From: Serripes groenlandicus
Taxonomy: Eukaryota > Mollusca > Bivalvia > Cardiida > Cardiidae
DNA: 64,000 nucleotides
Direction of reading: 5' to 3'
Assembly (NCBI GenBank): GCA_031761405.1
Contig: JASEVX010000010.1
Location: 6,379,044 to 6,443,043 of the forward strand
Shown here: in pieces, positions 30,301 through 37,939 of the stretch
Layout of the letters: every line of letters starts with the position of its first letter
How positions within the stretch are numbered: position 1 is the first letter of the stretch
The notes under the pieces: generated by a model
Told to the model about the DNA's origin: nothing
Seen by the model: the letters and a program-made list of their open reading frames with translations, nothing else
Database searches by the model: none
Program-made: the position numbers and the translations under genes

Positions 30301-33108
30301 CCATGATCTTTATTGTAGTGCAATTTCATGGAAATTGAGTAAAAAATGAGATAATGAGAGCACTTCTCCGCAAATGTTTTGATCACCCCTCGTATCATAG
30401 GCTGATACATGTTAGTCACACAGGGATCATGGTGTACCATTGCCATCATCCACTTGTAAAACTACACACAACAAGTCTAACCAAATATATAGGTTTTTCT
30501 GACGCCTCTGCAGCAGACAACTTTTTGAAAACACAGTGGCAAGAGAAGAAATTGCTCAAAACGAGCAATTTCTCCTTTTGTCACAATGTTTTCAACTTTT
30601 AGTCATAGATTATCCATTCAATTATAGAGATTTTCTATTTTTGACAAAATATGTTCAAAGTCGTCTGCTGCAGAATTGTCGTATGAGGTTAAAGTGGGTT
30701 AAAGTTCTCTCTATGACCAAAGGCAATCGAAGGCTTTTGCAAACAATGCAGATCCAGGAGAGATAGCTTGTTACAAGCTGTCTGTCCTGAAATCTGCATT
30801 GTTTGCCACTTGGATAATAAATTTTACAAAATGTCCTGTCGCACGAAAAATGCAGTGGTCCAATTTTCAACTTTGGAGAGTCAACTTCCATTTGTGCAGA
30901 TATAACTTCATTTTATCATTAATTTTACTCTCATGTTTTTAACACTTTCCCTCATATAGACGCTTTCTGACACCTCTGCAGCAGACGGCTTTTTGAAAAC
31001 ATAGTGACAAAAGAAGAAATTGCACAAAACGTTTGTCATAAGTTATCCATTCAATTATGGAGATTTTCTATTTTTTGACAAAATACGTCCAAAGTCATCT
31101 GCTGTAACCAGTTCTAACACGCACACATTTTGCACTTTAAAAAATATTGTGCAAAAAGGAGAAATAAAGTAATTTTAGTTCTCTCATTCCGAGGCTGCAG
31201 AGGCATTTTGAAAAAATTGTTGAAAAAGGAGACATTAATCAAAACAAGGAATTTTAAGCTCTACTGGCTGAAAGTCATTCAAGCTGATGTTATGGCGCAT
31301 TGTCCATTTGTCTGTTAGTTAACTTTTTGCTTCAAACGACTTCTCCTCTGTAACCCTGGGCCAAATGGGATGAAAATTCATAGGAAGCATCCTCAGATGT
31401 CCTTTAAAACTTTTAGATTCATGTTGCCCTAATAACTGAAAGAATAATTCTTCCACTTTGAAACTATATGGCCAATTTCCAAATAATTTTATAGAAATTC
31501 CATACAGAAACCTCAGATTATATGGTGTTTACATTATCTCTACACATTTTCATAAATACTGTATAGATGGGCTATTTATATGTGGGATTACCCAATTTAT
31601 CATTTCGATCATTTTTATCATAGCGTATAGACAATATAGAGACTTTTAAAGTGTTTTAACGAGGTATTGTATGTTTTTCCGCATTTTTGGCTGTAATAGA
31701 AATTCAGACGCCTGTGGTAATATAGCCATTAACATTGGAATGCACTGCAAGTTTTATCCAAATAAATTGTTTCGTAAAGGAAGACATAAGACTTGTATTT
31801 ATTTGACATGGTTTTATATGTTTTCCATAGGGACTAGGTGGTCAGCTGGGGTATTTTGGCCTGTGGGTGGACTACACGTTTAACAGTGGTCACAGTAAGG
31901 CCGTTCCTAAGTGCACGACTTACGGCAGTCCGCAACTCTCAGCAAATCCCGAGTTTGAAGTCGATATAATAGAGGTCTGGGCAGTGGGACCCGAGAAGAA
32001 AGCAACTGTGGACTCTGACGAAGAAGAGGTGAGTTCATTTAACCTTTCTGTCATACAGATGCCTTTAGACGCCTTTGCAGCAGACAATTTTTGAAAACGT
32101 TGTAACAAATTTTTTGTCAAAATGTACTTACCTCAAATTACAATTTAAACCTTCACATTAATAGAACTTCCACATTTTTGACTACATATTTTCAATGTCG
32201 TCTGCTGCAAAATTAATGTACATGTATGTGGCAAAAGGTTAAACCGTTTAATCCAAATGTTCAACTCTGATCAATAGTTATACTTTCAATCAGACATTTA
32301 CTATATATGTTTGCCTACATGTTTGTCTACATGTTTGTCTACATGTTTGTCTGCAGACAACTTCTCAAGACGTAATCAGCAGACTACTTTTGAAAACCTT
32401 GCCAAAAATACTCAAAGTAGGTATTACTACTTTCACACTTAACCCTTTCCCTCATATAGACGCTTTCTGGCGCCTCTGCAGCAGACGGCTTTTTGAAAAC
32501 ATAGTGACAAAAGAAGAAATTGCTCAAAACGAGCAATTTCTCCTTTTGATCCAATGTTTACCACTTTTAGTCATAGGCTATCCATTCAATTATAAAGATT
32601 TTCTATGTTTTGACAAAATATATTCAAAGTTGTCTGCTGCAGAATTGTTGTATGAGGGAAAGGGTTTAAACAGTACTGATAATTATTTTCTAGATGCTTT
32701 GACTAGACAGCAAACATGGAAAATCCTGCACATAAGCACAGGCTGATCCGGATCTTTGTAGGTCACAAAATCTTTGAAGGTTTTGGTTATCATCGAAGTA
32801 CATATTTTGTTGTGCCGCCCAAGATGGCAACGTGATACAGTAACTGTAGCCGTCATACAGACATTGACCTATTACTTATTGGCAGGAATAACACATTTAT
32901 TCCTTCAGATACTTTTATTATAAATTTCTTTTCATCATTTCAGTACAATAAAAAAAGCATTTTAGATAAAGACGCCGGTGCCAAAGCAATTTTAGAGATG
33001 ACTGGAAAGAGGCAACATTCGGAGGGGCTGAGAGATTTAACGGAGGAGGAAGGGCCTCTTACAGAAGAAATGAAGAAAAAGATGAACACGATACCTAAAC
33101 TGTTGTGA
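18255..33108 (+). CDS. MEAK7: MEAK7 / TLDC1-like TLDc-domain protein, complete (seven coding exons)
   Basis: MEAK7 (TLDC1) is a lysosome-associated TLDc protein known in vertebrates as an mTOR-associated activator of S6K2 signalling. Coding exons are 18255-18389, 20337-20567, 26564-26821, 28846-29134, 29846-29964, 31831-32028 and 32944-33108. They total 464 residues, close to the roughly 456 of the human protein. It starts MGAADSKEKE; the glycine at position 2 fits the N-myristoylation site of the family. Exons 1-3 form the helical N-terminal region. The TLDc domain spans exons 4-6, with the hallmarks WRLLY, GHCFGAY, WEVKPGFYG, YTTTGYNENYMYLN, GLGGQLGYFGLWVD, SPQLSA and VEVWAVG-like text (IIEVWAVG). 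Exon 7 gives the conserved tail with RQHSEGLRD. Six introns are GT..AG with consistent phases (0,0,0,1,0,0). The introns are heavily colonised: an approximately 4.2-kb satellite in intron 2 and decoy acceptors in intron 4. I infer an intact gene. Confidence 0.95.
18469..18895 (-). mobile_element. TTAA MITE interrupted by a SINE
   Basis: Left part 18473-18600 (CCCTTCCACATAC ... ctgcagcagatgac), right part 18785-18892 (gaaattgctcttttgcc ... GGGAAAGGG). A 58-bp block (tttaattattgaacagagtt) is duplicated at 18551 and 18609. The insert at about 18655-18784 is a minus-strand tRNA-like SINE (ttgggctcaaacc; ctctaaccaactgagcta). Confidence 0.65.
18940..19285. mobile_element. TTAA MITE and an inverted partial copy forming a palindrome
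   Basis: 18940-19192 is a plus-oriented MITE with an extra block near its right end. From 19195 a partial minus copy follows. The 52-bp arms 19118-19169 and 19222-19273 are inverted copies with only two mismatches. Confidence 0.7.
19290..19825 (+). repeat. Head-to-tail tRNA-like SINE array (two and a partial third unit)
   Basis: Units start at about 19295, 19533 and 19757, each with gacatggtt/cgcc, an A-box-like tagctca..tggt..gagc and a B box (gggttcaagccca). The shared body is gcctggacagtgctgttg ... ccaaaggttagga. The third unit is cut off. No intact cloverleaf is expected, so these are not functional tRNA genes. Confidence 0.6.
19905..20077 (+). mobile_element. TTAA MITE, older, internally deleted
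   Basis: Poly-C run at the left end, atatatagacgctttctcac, and right end gtgggaaagggttaac. Confidence 0.6.
20337..20567 (+). CDS. MEAK7: MEAK7 exon 2
   Basis: Encodes 77 residues from KYCPKWLGKEI to LYNFYQ, including FAGFLAHILKGTYSEKGS, which matches the conserved LLKGNSEEKS region of the family. Acceptor tttcag, donor gtaata. Confidence 0.93.
20711..24930. repeat. Satellite of about ten 391-398 bp units built from a MITE inside a MITE
   Basis: Unit starts (AAACAAAATCCC) lie at about 20713, 21251, 21642, 22033, 22431, 22827, 23223, 23614, 24004, 24395 and 24786; the last is partial. Each unit holds a 44-bp flank, the left half of an old MITE (ggcctttcccacctgcagat ...), and a complete 222-bp MITE (21027-21248 in the first). 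Units are almost identical, differing by a 4-8 bp insertion and T-run lengths. The first unit alone has an extra MITE at 20732-20873. The array fills MEAK7 intron 2. Confidence 0.95.
20732..20873 (-). mobile_element. Truncated TTAA MITE inserted in the first satellite unit
   Basis: 142 bp between TTAA (20728-20731) and TTAA (20874-20877). The other units have the empty site cccattTTAAaagaaat, which shows precise TTAA insertion. Confidence 0.9.
24931..25020 (+). mobile_element. Right half of the host MITE of the satellite
   Basis: Continues past the last unit with cattgttttcaac ... gtcgtctgctgcagat and a degraded GAGAAAAGG end. It is the part of the old MITE lost from every array unit. Confidence 0.7.
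25033..25191. mobile_element. Palindromic MITE family 2
   Basis: Runs from gcagagctctaaataagggg to ccttatctggacctct; ttgcatgttctaagatcc is shared with the copy at 11306. Confidence 0.6.
25200..26030. other. Intron 2 remainder
   Basis: No gene. A short repeat-like stretch at 25470-25690 (gctcgtctgtttttcgaaga ... gatgagcgttggcgttcg) resembles a dispersed mollusc repeat. A MITE scrap lies at 25750-25860. Confidence 0.35.
26037..26472 (+). mobile_element. Two TTAA MITEs in tandem just upstream of MEAK7 exon 3
   Basis: 26038-26258 (CCCTTTCCCACATGTAG ... GTGGGAAAGGG) and 26278-26470 (after TTAA; ... GGAAAAGGG then TTAA). Both are of the older subfamily. Confidence 0.7.
26564..26821 (+). CDS. MEAK7: MEAK7 exon 3
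   Basis: Encodes 86 residues from TISSIIRSY to LFPVNNV, with a tryptophan-flanked helix (ETWLSECPLFLMMFHKVVW) just before the TLDc domain. Acceptor tttag, donor gtaagt. Confidence 0.92.
27090..28588 (-). mobile_element. TTAA MITE split by a satellite-cored element
   Basis: Left part 27090-27146 (after TTAA; CCATTTTCCCTCATAC), right part 28473-28588 (aaaaatagaaaatctataat ... ctgctgcagaggtgtca). The right TIR has been lost. An older partial MITE precedes it at about 26960-27070. Confidence 0.8.
27147..28472 (+). mobile_element. Satellite-cored element (CAAGAGGCCC ... GTAGAGCT) inserted in a MITE
   Basis: The ends are exact because the interrupted MITE gives the empty site. Left end caagaggcccatgagggcct, then gctctactgg. 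Right end a ctggcctttggccag hairpin, then tagagct. Core: seven tandem units of about 160 bp (ccagtc...tgcatg.gcggatctggctgg at about 27303, 27459, 27620, 27781, 27942, 28102, 28263). An (ACGC)n microsatellite lies at 28397-28422. No ORF. Helentron-like by inference. Confidence 0.75.
28620..28845. other. End of MEAK7 intron 3
   Basis: A 29-bp unit (gtgaaatgagataggg.aatata) is repeated about four times at 28700-28790. Otherwise nothing. Confidence 0.45.
28846..29134 (+). CDS. MEAK7: MEAK7 exon 4 (start of the TLDc domain)
   Basis: Encodes the N-terminal half of the TLDc fold: LPRMHQSEWRLLYNNGLHG, SFAQL, then VVTDKDGHCFGAY and WEVKPGFY. Acceptor ttgcag, donor gtacac. Ends in phase 1. Confidence 0.95.
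29399..29845 (+). repeat. Tandem array of splice-acceptor-like units upstream of MEAK7 exon 5
   Basis: About nine units of roughly 50 bp, each with (c)cttacag followed by gaacctcagaatgtttggtg-like text and tatctctacacg. Acceptor-like AGs end at about 29404, 29504, 29554, 29608, 29695, 29747 and 29797, with degenerate ones at 29455 and 29645. The true exon 5 acceptor (29845) and its first 40 bases belong to the same repeat. One more copy lies in the next intron at 31490-31550. Confidence 0.85.
29846..29964 (+). CDS. MEAK7: MEAK7 exon 5
   Basis: Encodes GTPECFLFSLSPHYG and then YTTTGYNENYMYLNQGQETL. The acceptor (cttacag) and first bases of this exon match the unit of the tandem array directly upstream, so the annotated start is the last of about ten similar acceptors. 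It was chosen because conserved TLDc text begins here. Confidence 0.92.
30113..30392. mobile_element. Tc1/mariner-type MITE with TA duplication
   Basis: TIRs TGAGGGGTAATCAAAA and TTTTGATCACCCCTCG; TA at 30111-30112 and 30393-30394; 280 bp with no ORF. The TA target and TIR style fit the Tc1/mariner group. Confidence 0.75.
30490..30707 (+). mobile_element. TTAA MITE lacking its left TIR
   Basis: Starts at tttttctgacgcctctgcag, core gctcaaaacgagc, right part to tcgtatgaggttaaagtggg, then TTAA. Confidence 0.75.
30739..30806. repeat. 68-bp hairpin
   Basis: Arms GCAAACAATGCAGAT ... and its complement, continuing inward through CAGGAGAGATAGCTTG, with a loop of three bases and few mismatches. Confidence 0.75.
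30943..31106 (+). mobile_element. TTAA MITE, internally deleted
   Basis: CACTTTCCCTCATATAG start. The half-core gcacaaaacgtttgtcataa marks the deletion. It is cut off after gtcatctgctgt. Confidence 0.75.
31250..31560 (+). other. Satellite-cored element fragment and an extra exon 5-like unit
   Basis: 31255-31420 has agctctactggctgaaag and atgggatgaaaattcatagg, wording typical of these bivalve elements. 31490-31550 is one more unit of the MEAK7 intron 4 acceptor repeat (cagaaacctcagattatatg). Confidence 0.45.
31831..32028 (+). CDS. MEAK7: MEAK7 exon 6
   Basis: Encodes GLGGQLGYFGLWVDYTFNSG, then KCTTYGSPQLSANPEFEVD and EVWAVG, the end of the TLDc domain. It ends with an acidic run. Acceptor catag, donor gtgagt. 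A MITE starts 14 nt after the exon. Confidence 0.94.
32043..32240 (+). mobile_element. TTAA MITE next to the MEAK7 exon 6 donor
   Basis: TTAA at 32039-32042, then CCTTTCTGTCATACAG; right end GGCAAAAGGTTAA. The donor GT is at 32029, so almost the whole start of intron 6 is MITE. Confidence 0.7.
32443..32664 (+). mobile_element. TTAA MITE, full length (222 bp)
   Basis: TTAA 32439-32442, CCCTTTCCCTCATATAGACG ... GTATGAGGGAAAGGG. Core gaaattgctc / gagcaatttc. A scrap of an older copy with repeated catgtttgtcta lies at 32310-32420. Confidence 0.9.
32944..33108 (+). CDS. MEAK7: MEAK7 exon 7 (stop codon)
   Basis: Encodes 54 residues and TGA at 33106-33108: YNKKSILDKDAGAKAILEM, then RQHSEGLRDL and a lysine-rich tail. 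Acceptor tttcag. A degenerate TTAA MITE begins about 15 nt after the stop, so it probably forms part of the 3' UTR. No convincing AATAAA signal is seen close by. Confidence 0.93.
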   Translation, partial: YNKKSILDKDAGAKAILEMTGKRQHSEGLRDLTEEEGPLTEEMKKKMNTIPKLL

Positions 33109-33119
33109 ACATGATACCC

Positions 33120-33306
33120 TAATCCTTTCACACATACAAGAAATCTGTAGCAGATGACTTTGAAAATATTTAGTCAAAAGTACTGAAGAACTACTATTGA
33201 AAACATGTGAAATACATTGTGGTTTAAGAATAGATTGCCAAAAAGATGTTAAAAGTTGTCTGCTGTGGAGGCGTCAGAAAGTGTCTGTATGTGGGAAAGA
33301 GATAAT
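33120..33306 (-). mobile_element. TTAA MITE relic in the probable MEAK7 3' UTR
   Basis: cctttcacacatacaagaaa start and gtatgtgggaaagag end, just after the stop codon. Confidence 0.6.
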
Positions 33307-33359
33307 GTTTTGTAAACATGAACAATACCTAAATGTTTGTAAATATATTTCTTCAGCCA

Positions 33360-33780
33360 TTGTGATTATTTCATCAACAGACAAGAGTACATAACTTTGT
33401 CAAGGTTTTTGTAAGAATTATGGCCCTTTTTCGTCTGAGAATTTTGGTTAAGTTTTTCGTACCACCTCACTTTTTTATCAAAACCGTCAGAGATATAGCT
33501 TTGAAACTTACAATACTTCTTCACCATCATTACCTCCATCAACAGACAAGTGTACATATCTCTGTCCATTTTTTTAAAAAGAATTATGGCCCTTTTTCGA
33601 CTTATAATTTTGGTTAAATTTTTCGTACCACCCCACTTTATTTCAAAACCATTAGAGATATTGCTTTGAAACTTTAAATACTTATTTACCATCATTACGA
33701 TAGAACACACCTCTGTCAAGGTTTTTGTCATAATTATGGCCCTTTTTCAACTTAGAAAATACATAGAATCTGGGGAAAAA
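33360..33780. repeat. Tandem repeat, about 180-bp unit, 2.3 copies
   Basis: Recurring words attatggccctttttcg, ttggttaa.tttttcgtaccacc and catcaacagacaag at 33418, 33586 and 33733. Typical of bivalve satellite-cored elements; ends not found. Confidence 0.6.
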
Positions 33781-34067
33781 TCCAAGTATTGACTTTCGGA
33801 TATTGCTGTGAAACCACAGGCGTCCAACTTTTCATTTGCGAAAAATATGGGAATAAAACACACAATAACTTGTTAAGATACTACAAAGAGTCTCATTGAT
33901 TGTTATATATTGTTCATATTTAAGCATAAAACTGGAAGATAAAATTTGGGGGATCCCACCCCGGACCTTGTTACTATTAATAGCCTCTTTATGGTTTATA
34001 TAGTATAATAATAATGACAAGGTGTGCAACGACGTTTTACCCACTTGCTAGATTCAGGCAATAATTT

Positions 34068-34256
34068 CCGCCGAATAGCGTTGAAACCAACCTGGTCTCG
34101 GGTAGAGACAGGTTCATAAATGATTGTTCTCTTGATCCACGGAACCAAAATGAGCCAACCGACCAATATGCCGCCGTTCTTAAGCTTAATGTTCATTAGA
34201 TTTGGAAATTTGCAAAAGGCCTGACCCCGTTGTGCCGACTTCACAATTTTCAACAT
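34068..34256 (-). CDS. Possible first coding exon of an unidentified small membrane protein
   Basis: I do not recognise this gene. On the minus strand an ATG at 34256 opens a frame beginning MLKIVKSAQRGQAFCKFPNL, then a hydrophobic segment (GGILVGWLILVPWI), then a basic region ending ESSKW. A possible donor (gtaaaa) follows at about 34041. The stretch is not repeat-like, and about 240 bp upstream there is a CRE-like TGACGTCA (34490-34497). The layout (short basic N-terminus, one membrane segment) resembles small mitochondrial inner-membrane proteins, but I found no downstream exon and no family match. It may be chance. Confidence 0.3.
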
Positions 34257-34484
34257 TCGCAGCGAAAGATTAATTAAAAGACAATTGTAAACATGGTCTA
34301 TAATTTTTTTTTAATATTTCTTTCGAAAAAATGTAAACAATCATTCAAATAAATACAGTATTTATGAATATTATTTTTTACGAAAATTAATGTTTAAATG
34401 CCAACCGTAACAAACATTGCTCAGGTTAAATATTCTTTTTAAAGTGCATCATTTCGCTTTAAAAATATTCACTGCGGAACATGA

Positions 34485-34520
34485 TTATTATGACGTCAGC
34501 GCATGGCTGTCAGGCCTTGT
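34485..34520. promoter_or_regulatory. CRE-like palindrome TGACGTCA
   Basis: A perfect 8-bp cAMP-response-element palindrome in locally CG-richer sequence, upstream of the candidate minus-strand exon at 34256. On its own this is weak evidence of a promoter. Confidence 0.25.
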
Positions 34521-34799
34521 ATAAATGTCCACATTTAATGAACATTAAGCTCCAGTACAGCGTAGTTATGGTTGTTTGAAACCTTTTGATGCTATAGATC
34601 GCAAGATGAATCATCTTTCTGCCTATTTCTACAAAATAAGATGCCGACCGTGTTTTTTTTCATTTACAAATCTGGCCTGAATGGATAAGGAGGTTAAAAT
34701 TACATAGCAAACCTTTTCTTTTTATGTATAATACAATAGGGAGTCTATTTATAGTAACACAGTCTTGTTTCCACGAGTTTTCTCAAACAATAACATTAC

Positions 34800-35476
34800 G
34801 GTCGTTATTTTTTATAGCATATGGACCATATAAAGACTATTTGTAGTAGATTTAGTGAAATCTCTCATGATTTCTCCCTTGACCACAATGTTTTCAACTT
34901 TATATTTCAATTGAACTATCTTTTATGGAGATTTTTCAGGGTTTTGTTAAGCATAAGATATCTCAGGGTGTGGCTTGAATCAAATCTCTGCATATCGTCT
35001 TTTGAATAAGGTTTAAACCCTTTCCCACATACGACAAATCTGCAGCAGACGACTTTGAAATTGTCTACACAAAGAATATGGGAACTCTCAATACATCATA
35101 AACGAAGAATTATTGAATAAAGTCGAAAAAATGGTGACTAATTGGGAAATTGCTGGTTTAAAAAAAAAATCCTTTTGTCATAATGATTTCAAAAGTCCTC
35201 TTCTGCAGAGGCATCAGAAAGCATCTATATGCGGGAAAGTGTTAACAAGGTTAACCCTTTCCCTCATACAACAATTCTGCAGCAGACGACTTTGAACATA
35301 TTTTGTCAAAACATAGAAAATCTCTAGAATTGAAGGGATAACCTATGACTAAAAGTGGAAAACATTGTGGCAAAAGGAGAAATTGCACGTTTTGTGCAAT
35401 TTCTTCTTTCGTCACTATGTTTTCAAAAAGCTGTCTGCTGCAGAGGCATCAGAAAGCATCTGTATGCGGGAAAGTG
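34800..35476. mobile_element. TTAA MITE group
   Basis: 34840-34990 is an old partial copy. 35020-35242 is a minus, older-type copy ending gcgggaaagtg. 35255-35476 is a minus, 222-bp copy (TTAA 35251-35254) also ending gcgggaaagtg. TTAACAAGG follows both right ends. Confidence 0.75.
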
Positions 35477-35511
35477 TTAACAAGGATTGCAGGTTATAGA
35501 AGCTCTTAACC

Positions 35512-35905
35512 CTTTCCCACCTGTAGACATATTTTGACCCATCTGCAGTAAAATGACTTTTGAAAACATCGTGACAAAAGGAGAAATTGCTCAAAACAAG
35601 CAATTTCTCCTTTTGACACAACGTTTTCAATAATTATACCTACAATTATTGACATTTTTAAAGTCGTCTGCTGCAGATTTGTTATATGTTACATATAGAT
35701 GCTTTCTGACGCCTCTGCAGCAGACGGCTTTATGAAAACATAGTGACAAAAGAAGAAATTGCTCAAAACGAGCAATTTCTCCTTTTGCCACAATGTTTTC
35801 CACTTTTAATCATAGGTTATCCATTCAATTATAGAGATTTTCTATTTTTTGACAAAATATGTTCAAAGTCGTCTGCTGCAGATTTGTTATATGAGGGAAA
35901 GGGTT
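35512..35905 (+). mobile_element. Two TTAA MITEs fused through their ends
   Basis: 35512-35688 (older type) lacks its right TIR and runs at tatatgtta directly into catatagatgctttctgac of a younger copy ending at 35905 (GAGGGAAAGGG, then TTAA). Confidence 0.75.
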
Positions 35906-36011
35906 AATATGGCCTGCATGTTGAGTGAATACCGAATACTAATCATGTCAAATAATCAGAACTCCAGCCATGAAAATATCATACCATGTAAATAGTTCTG
36001 TTCAACATTAA

Positions 36012-36233
36012 CCCTTTCCCTGATACGACAATTCTGCAGCAGATGACTTTAAACATGTTTTCTAAAAAAATAGAAAATCTCTATAATTGAATGGATAACC
36101 TATGACAAAAAGTGGAAAACATTGTGGCAAAAGGAGAAATTGCACGTTTTGTGCAATTTCTTCTTTTGTCACTATGTTTTCAAAAAGCCGTCTGCTGCAG
36201 AGGCGTCAGAAAGCGTCTATATGAGGGAAAGGG
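36012..36233 (-). mobile_element. TTAA MITE, full length (222 bp)
   Basis: TTAA at both sides (36008-36011, 36234-36237). CCCTTTCCCTGATACGAC ... TATATGAGGGAAAGGG. Confidence 0.9.
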
Positions 36234-36367
36234 TTAATCTAGGAAAGGTAATAAATAAGGTATATCAAAGATGTAAGAATGTTTTCTCTTTATTCAAAAC
36301 AAATAAGAATTTTAAAACAAAACAACTATAAAATCGATTAATAAAAATTCAAGTGAGAATAGCTTAA

Positions 36368-36809
36368 TCCTTTCCAATAAAGACATGTTTTGACGCATCT
36401 GCAGAAAAAGACCTTTGAAACATTATTTGAAAAGGAGAAATCGTTCATAATGAGCAATTTCCCCTTAATAGCTACAATTTTTTCTACTCTATTTAATAAG
36501 TAATAACACATCCAATTTTTTTGGCCAAGATTTTTTCAAAGTCGTTTCCTGCAGATTTGTTGTACAATGTGTTAAAAAAGAAGTTCAAAGAGTTATGTCT
36601 TAACCCTTTCCCTCATACAACAATTCTGCAGCAGACGACTTTGAACATATTTTGTCAAAAGATGGAAAATCTCTATAATTGAATGGATAACCTATGACTA
36701 AAAGGGGAAAACATTGTGGCAAAAGGAGAAATTGCTCGTTTTGTGCAATTTCTTCTTTTGTCACTATGTTTTCAAAAAGCCGTCTGCTGCAGAGGTGTCA
36801 GAAAGCGTC
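36368..36809. mobile_element. One old and one young TTAA MITE
   Basis: 36368-36560 is plus, older. 36605-36809 is minus, young (TTAA 36601-36604), and lost its last about 18 bp next to the Gypsy LTR. Confidence 0.75.
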
Positions 36810-36828
36810 CAAAGGCCAGAAGAGCTTA

Positions 36829-37029
36829 TGTGGTAGCTGTAGTGTCTTAGCATCAGTATATCCATTATATAAATAACGACTGATCCCCATCTGTTTGTAA
36901 ATAACAATTGATCCCTATGCATTGCGCATGCGTATTGATGAGTATTGTTTGGAGTTGTTTCCGGTATTAAAAGTGTATGGCATTTACATTGTGGTATTGT
37001 GTTAAACCTGGCGTAATCCACTGATAACA
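36829..37029 (+). repeat. Candidate 5' LTR of a Gypsy-type retrotransposon
   Basis: TGTGGTAGCTGTAG ... GATAACA, TG...CA ended, about 200 bp. A primer-binding-like ttggcgacgagaatgg follows directly. No second LTR is seen in the window, so the borders are inferred. Confidence 0.5.
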
Positions 37030-37047
37030 TAACAATTGGCGACGAGA

Positions 37048-37724
37048 ATGGATGTGAAAGCTCTACCGACGATCAATTGTCTAGATACAGACAATATTTC
37101 CGCCTGATGGAAAAGATGGCATCGAGCATTTGAGCTGTATGTGACCGGCAAGGGGGTGACAGACGCTGAACAGAAGAAAGCGTTGTTGCTGCATACAGCC
37201 GGTATAGAGACACAGGACATTTATTACACTGAAAAGGCACTTACATATTACTTTACACCTAAAGCAAACGTCCAGTATGAACGGCATATATTCAGAAACC
37301 GTTGACCAGTTCATCACGCGATTGAAAGCAAAATTGGACAATTTTGATTTTGAGGATAAAAAAGAGGAACAAAAGTTGTGATCAAGTTATAGAAAAGTGC
37401 ATTTCTCACAGGTTGAGACGGAAGCTATTGGAAAAAGGAGGAGCTTTGACACTTAGACAACTTATGGACATCGCTAGGATAAACGAGGATAGTGAGAGAC
37501 AAGCGAGTAGCATGAAAGGACTAAGTACGAGTGTTAACAGGCTAATCGTAAGTAAGAAGCCGTATTTTCAAATAAAAGTACAGAAAAATGTTAAAACTGT
37601 AGAATGCTTCAGATGTCGAACAGGCCGCATGGCCAAAGACTTGAAATGTCCGGCAAAAGGCAAAAAGTGCCGACGTTGCCACGTGATTGGTCATTTTGAA
37701 AACAAATGTAAATCTATAATTTAA
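37048..37724 (+). pseudogene. Gypsy gag remnant with zinc knuckle
   Basis: An ATG at 37048 opens a gag-like frame (FELYVTGKGVTDAEQKKALL, then a TAG-type break and shifts). From 37344 a second frame continues to CFRCRTGRMAKDLKCP and CRRCHVIGHFENKC, a CCHC nucleic-acid-binding knuckle. At least two frame breaks make it non-functional. It ends where the hAT-like insertion begins. Confidence 0.7.
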
Positions 37725-37939
37725 TCCTATTAATAAAGAAACTGCTTTTTGTATTCAGAAAAGTTTATTCAAGACCGCGAATTCTGTCCTTTTCCGTTTC
37801 CCATCGTAAATTTTCGGCAAATTCCACTATAGGTTCAGCACAATGAATATCGGCGAGGTGTTCCGAAATTCGTAACTTTTCGGTCTGAATCTATTTACCC
37901 GCCAATGTTTACATTTTTAACTGATGAAGCTGAGTAGTG

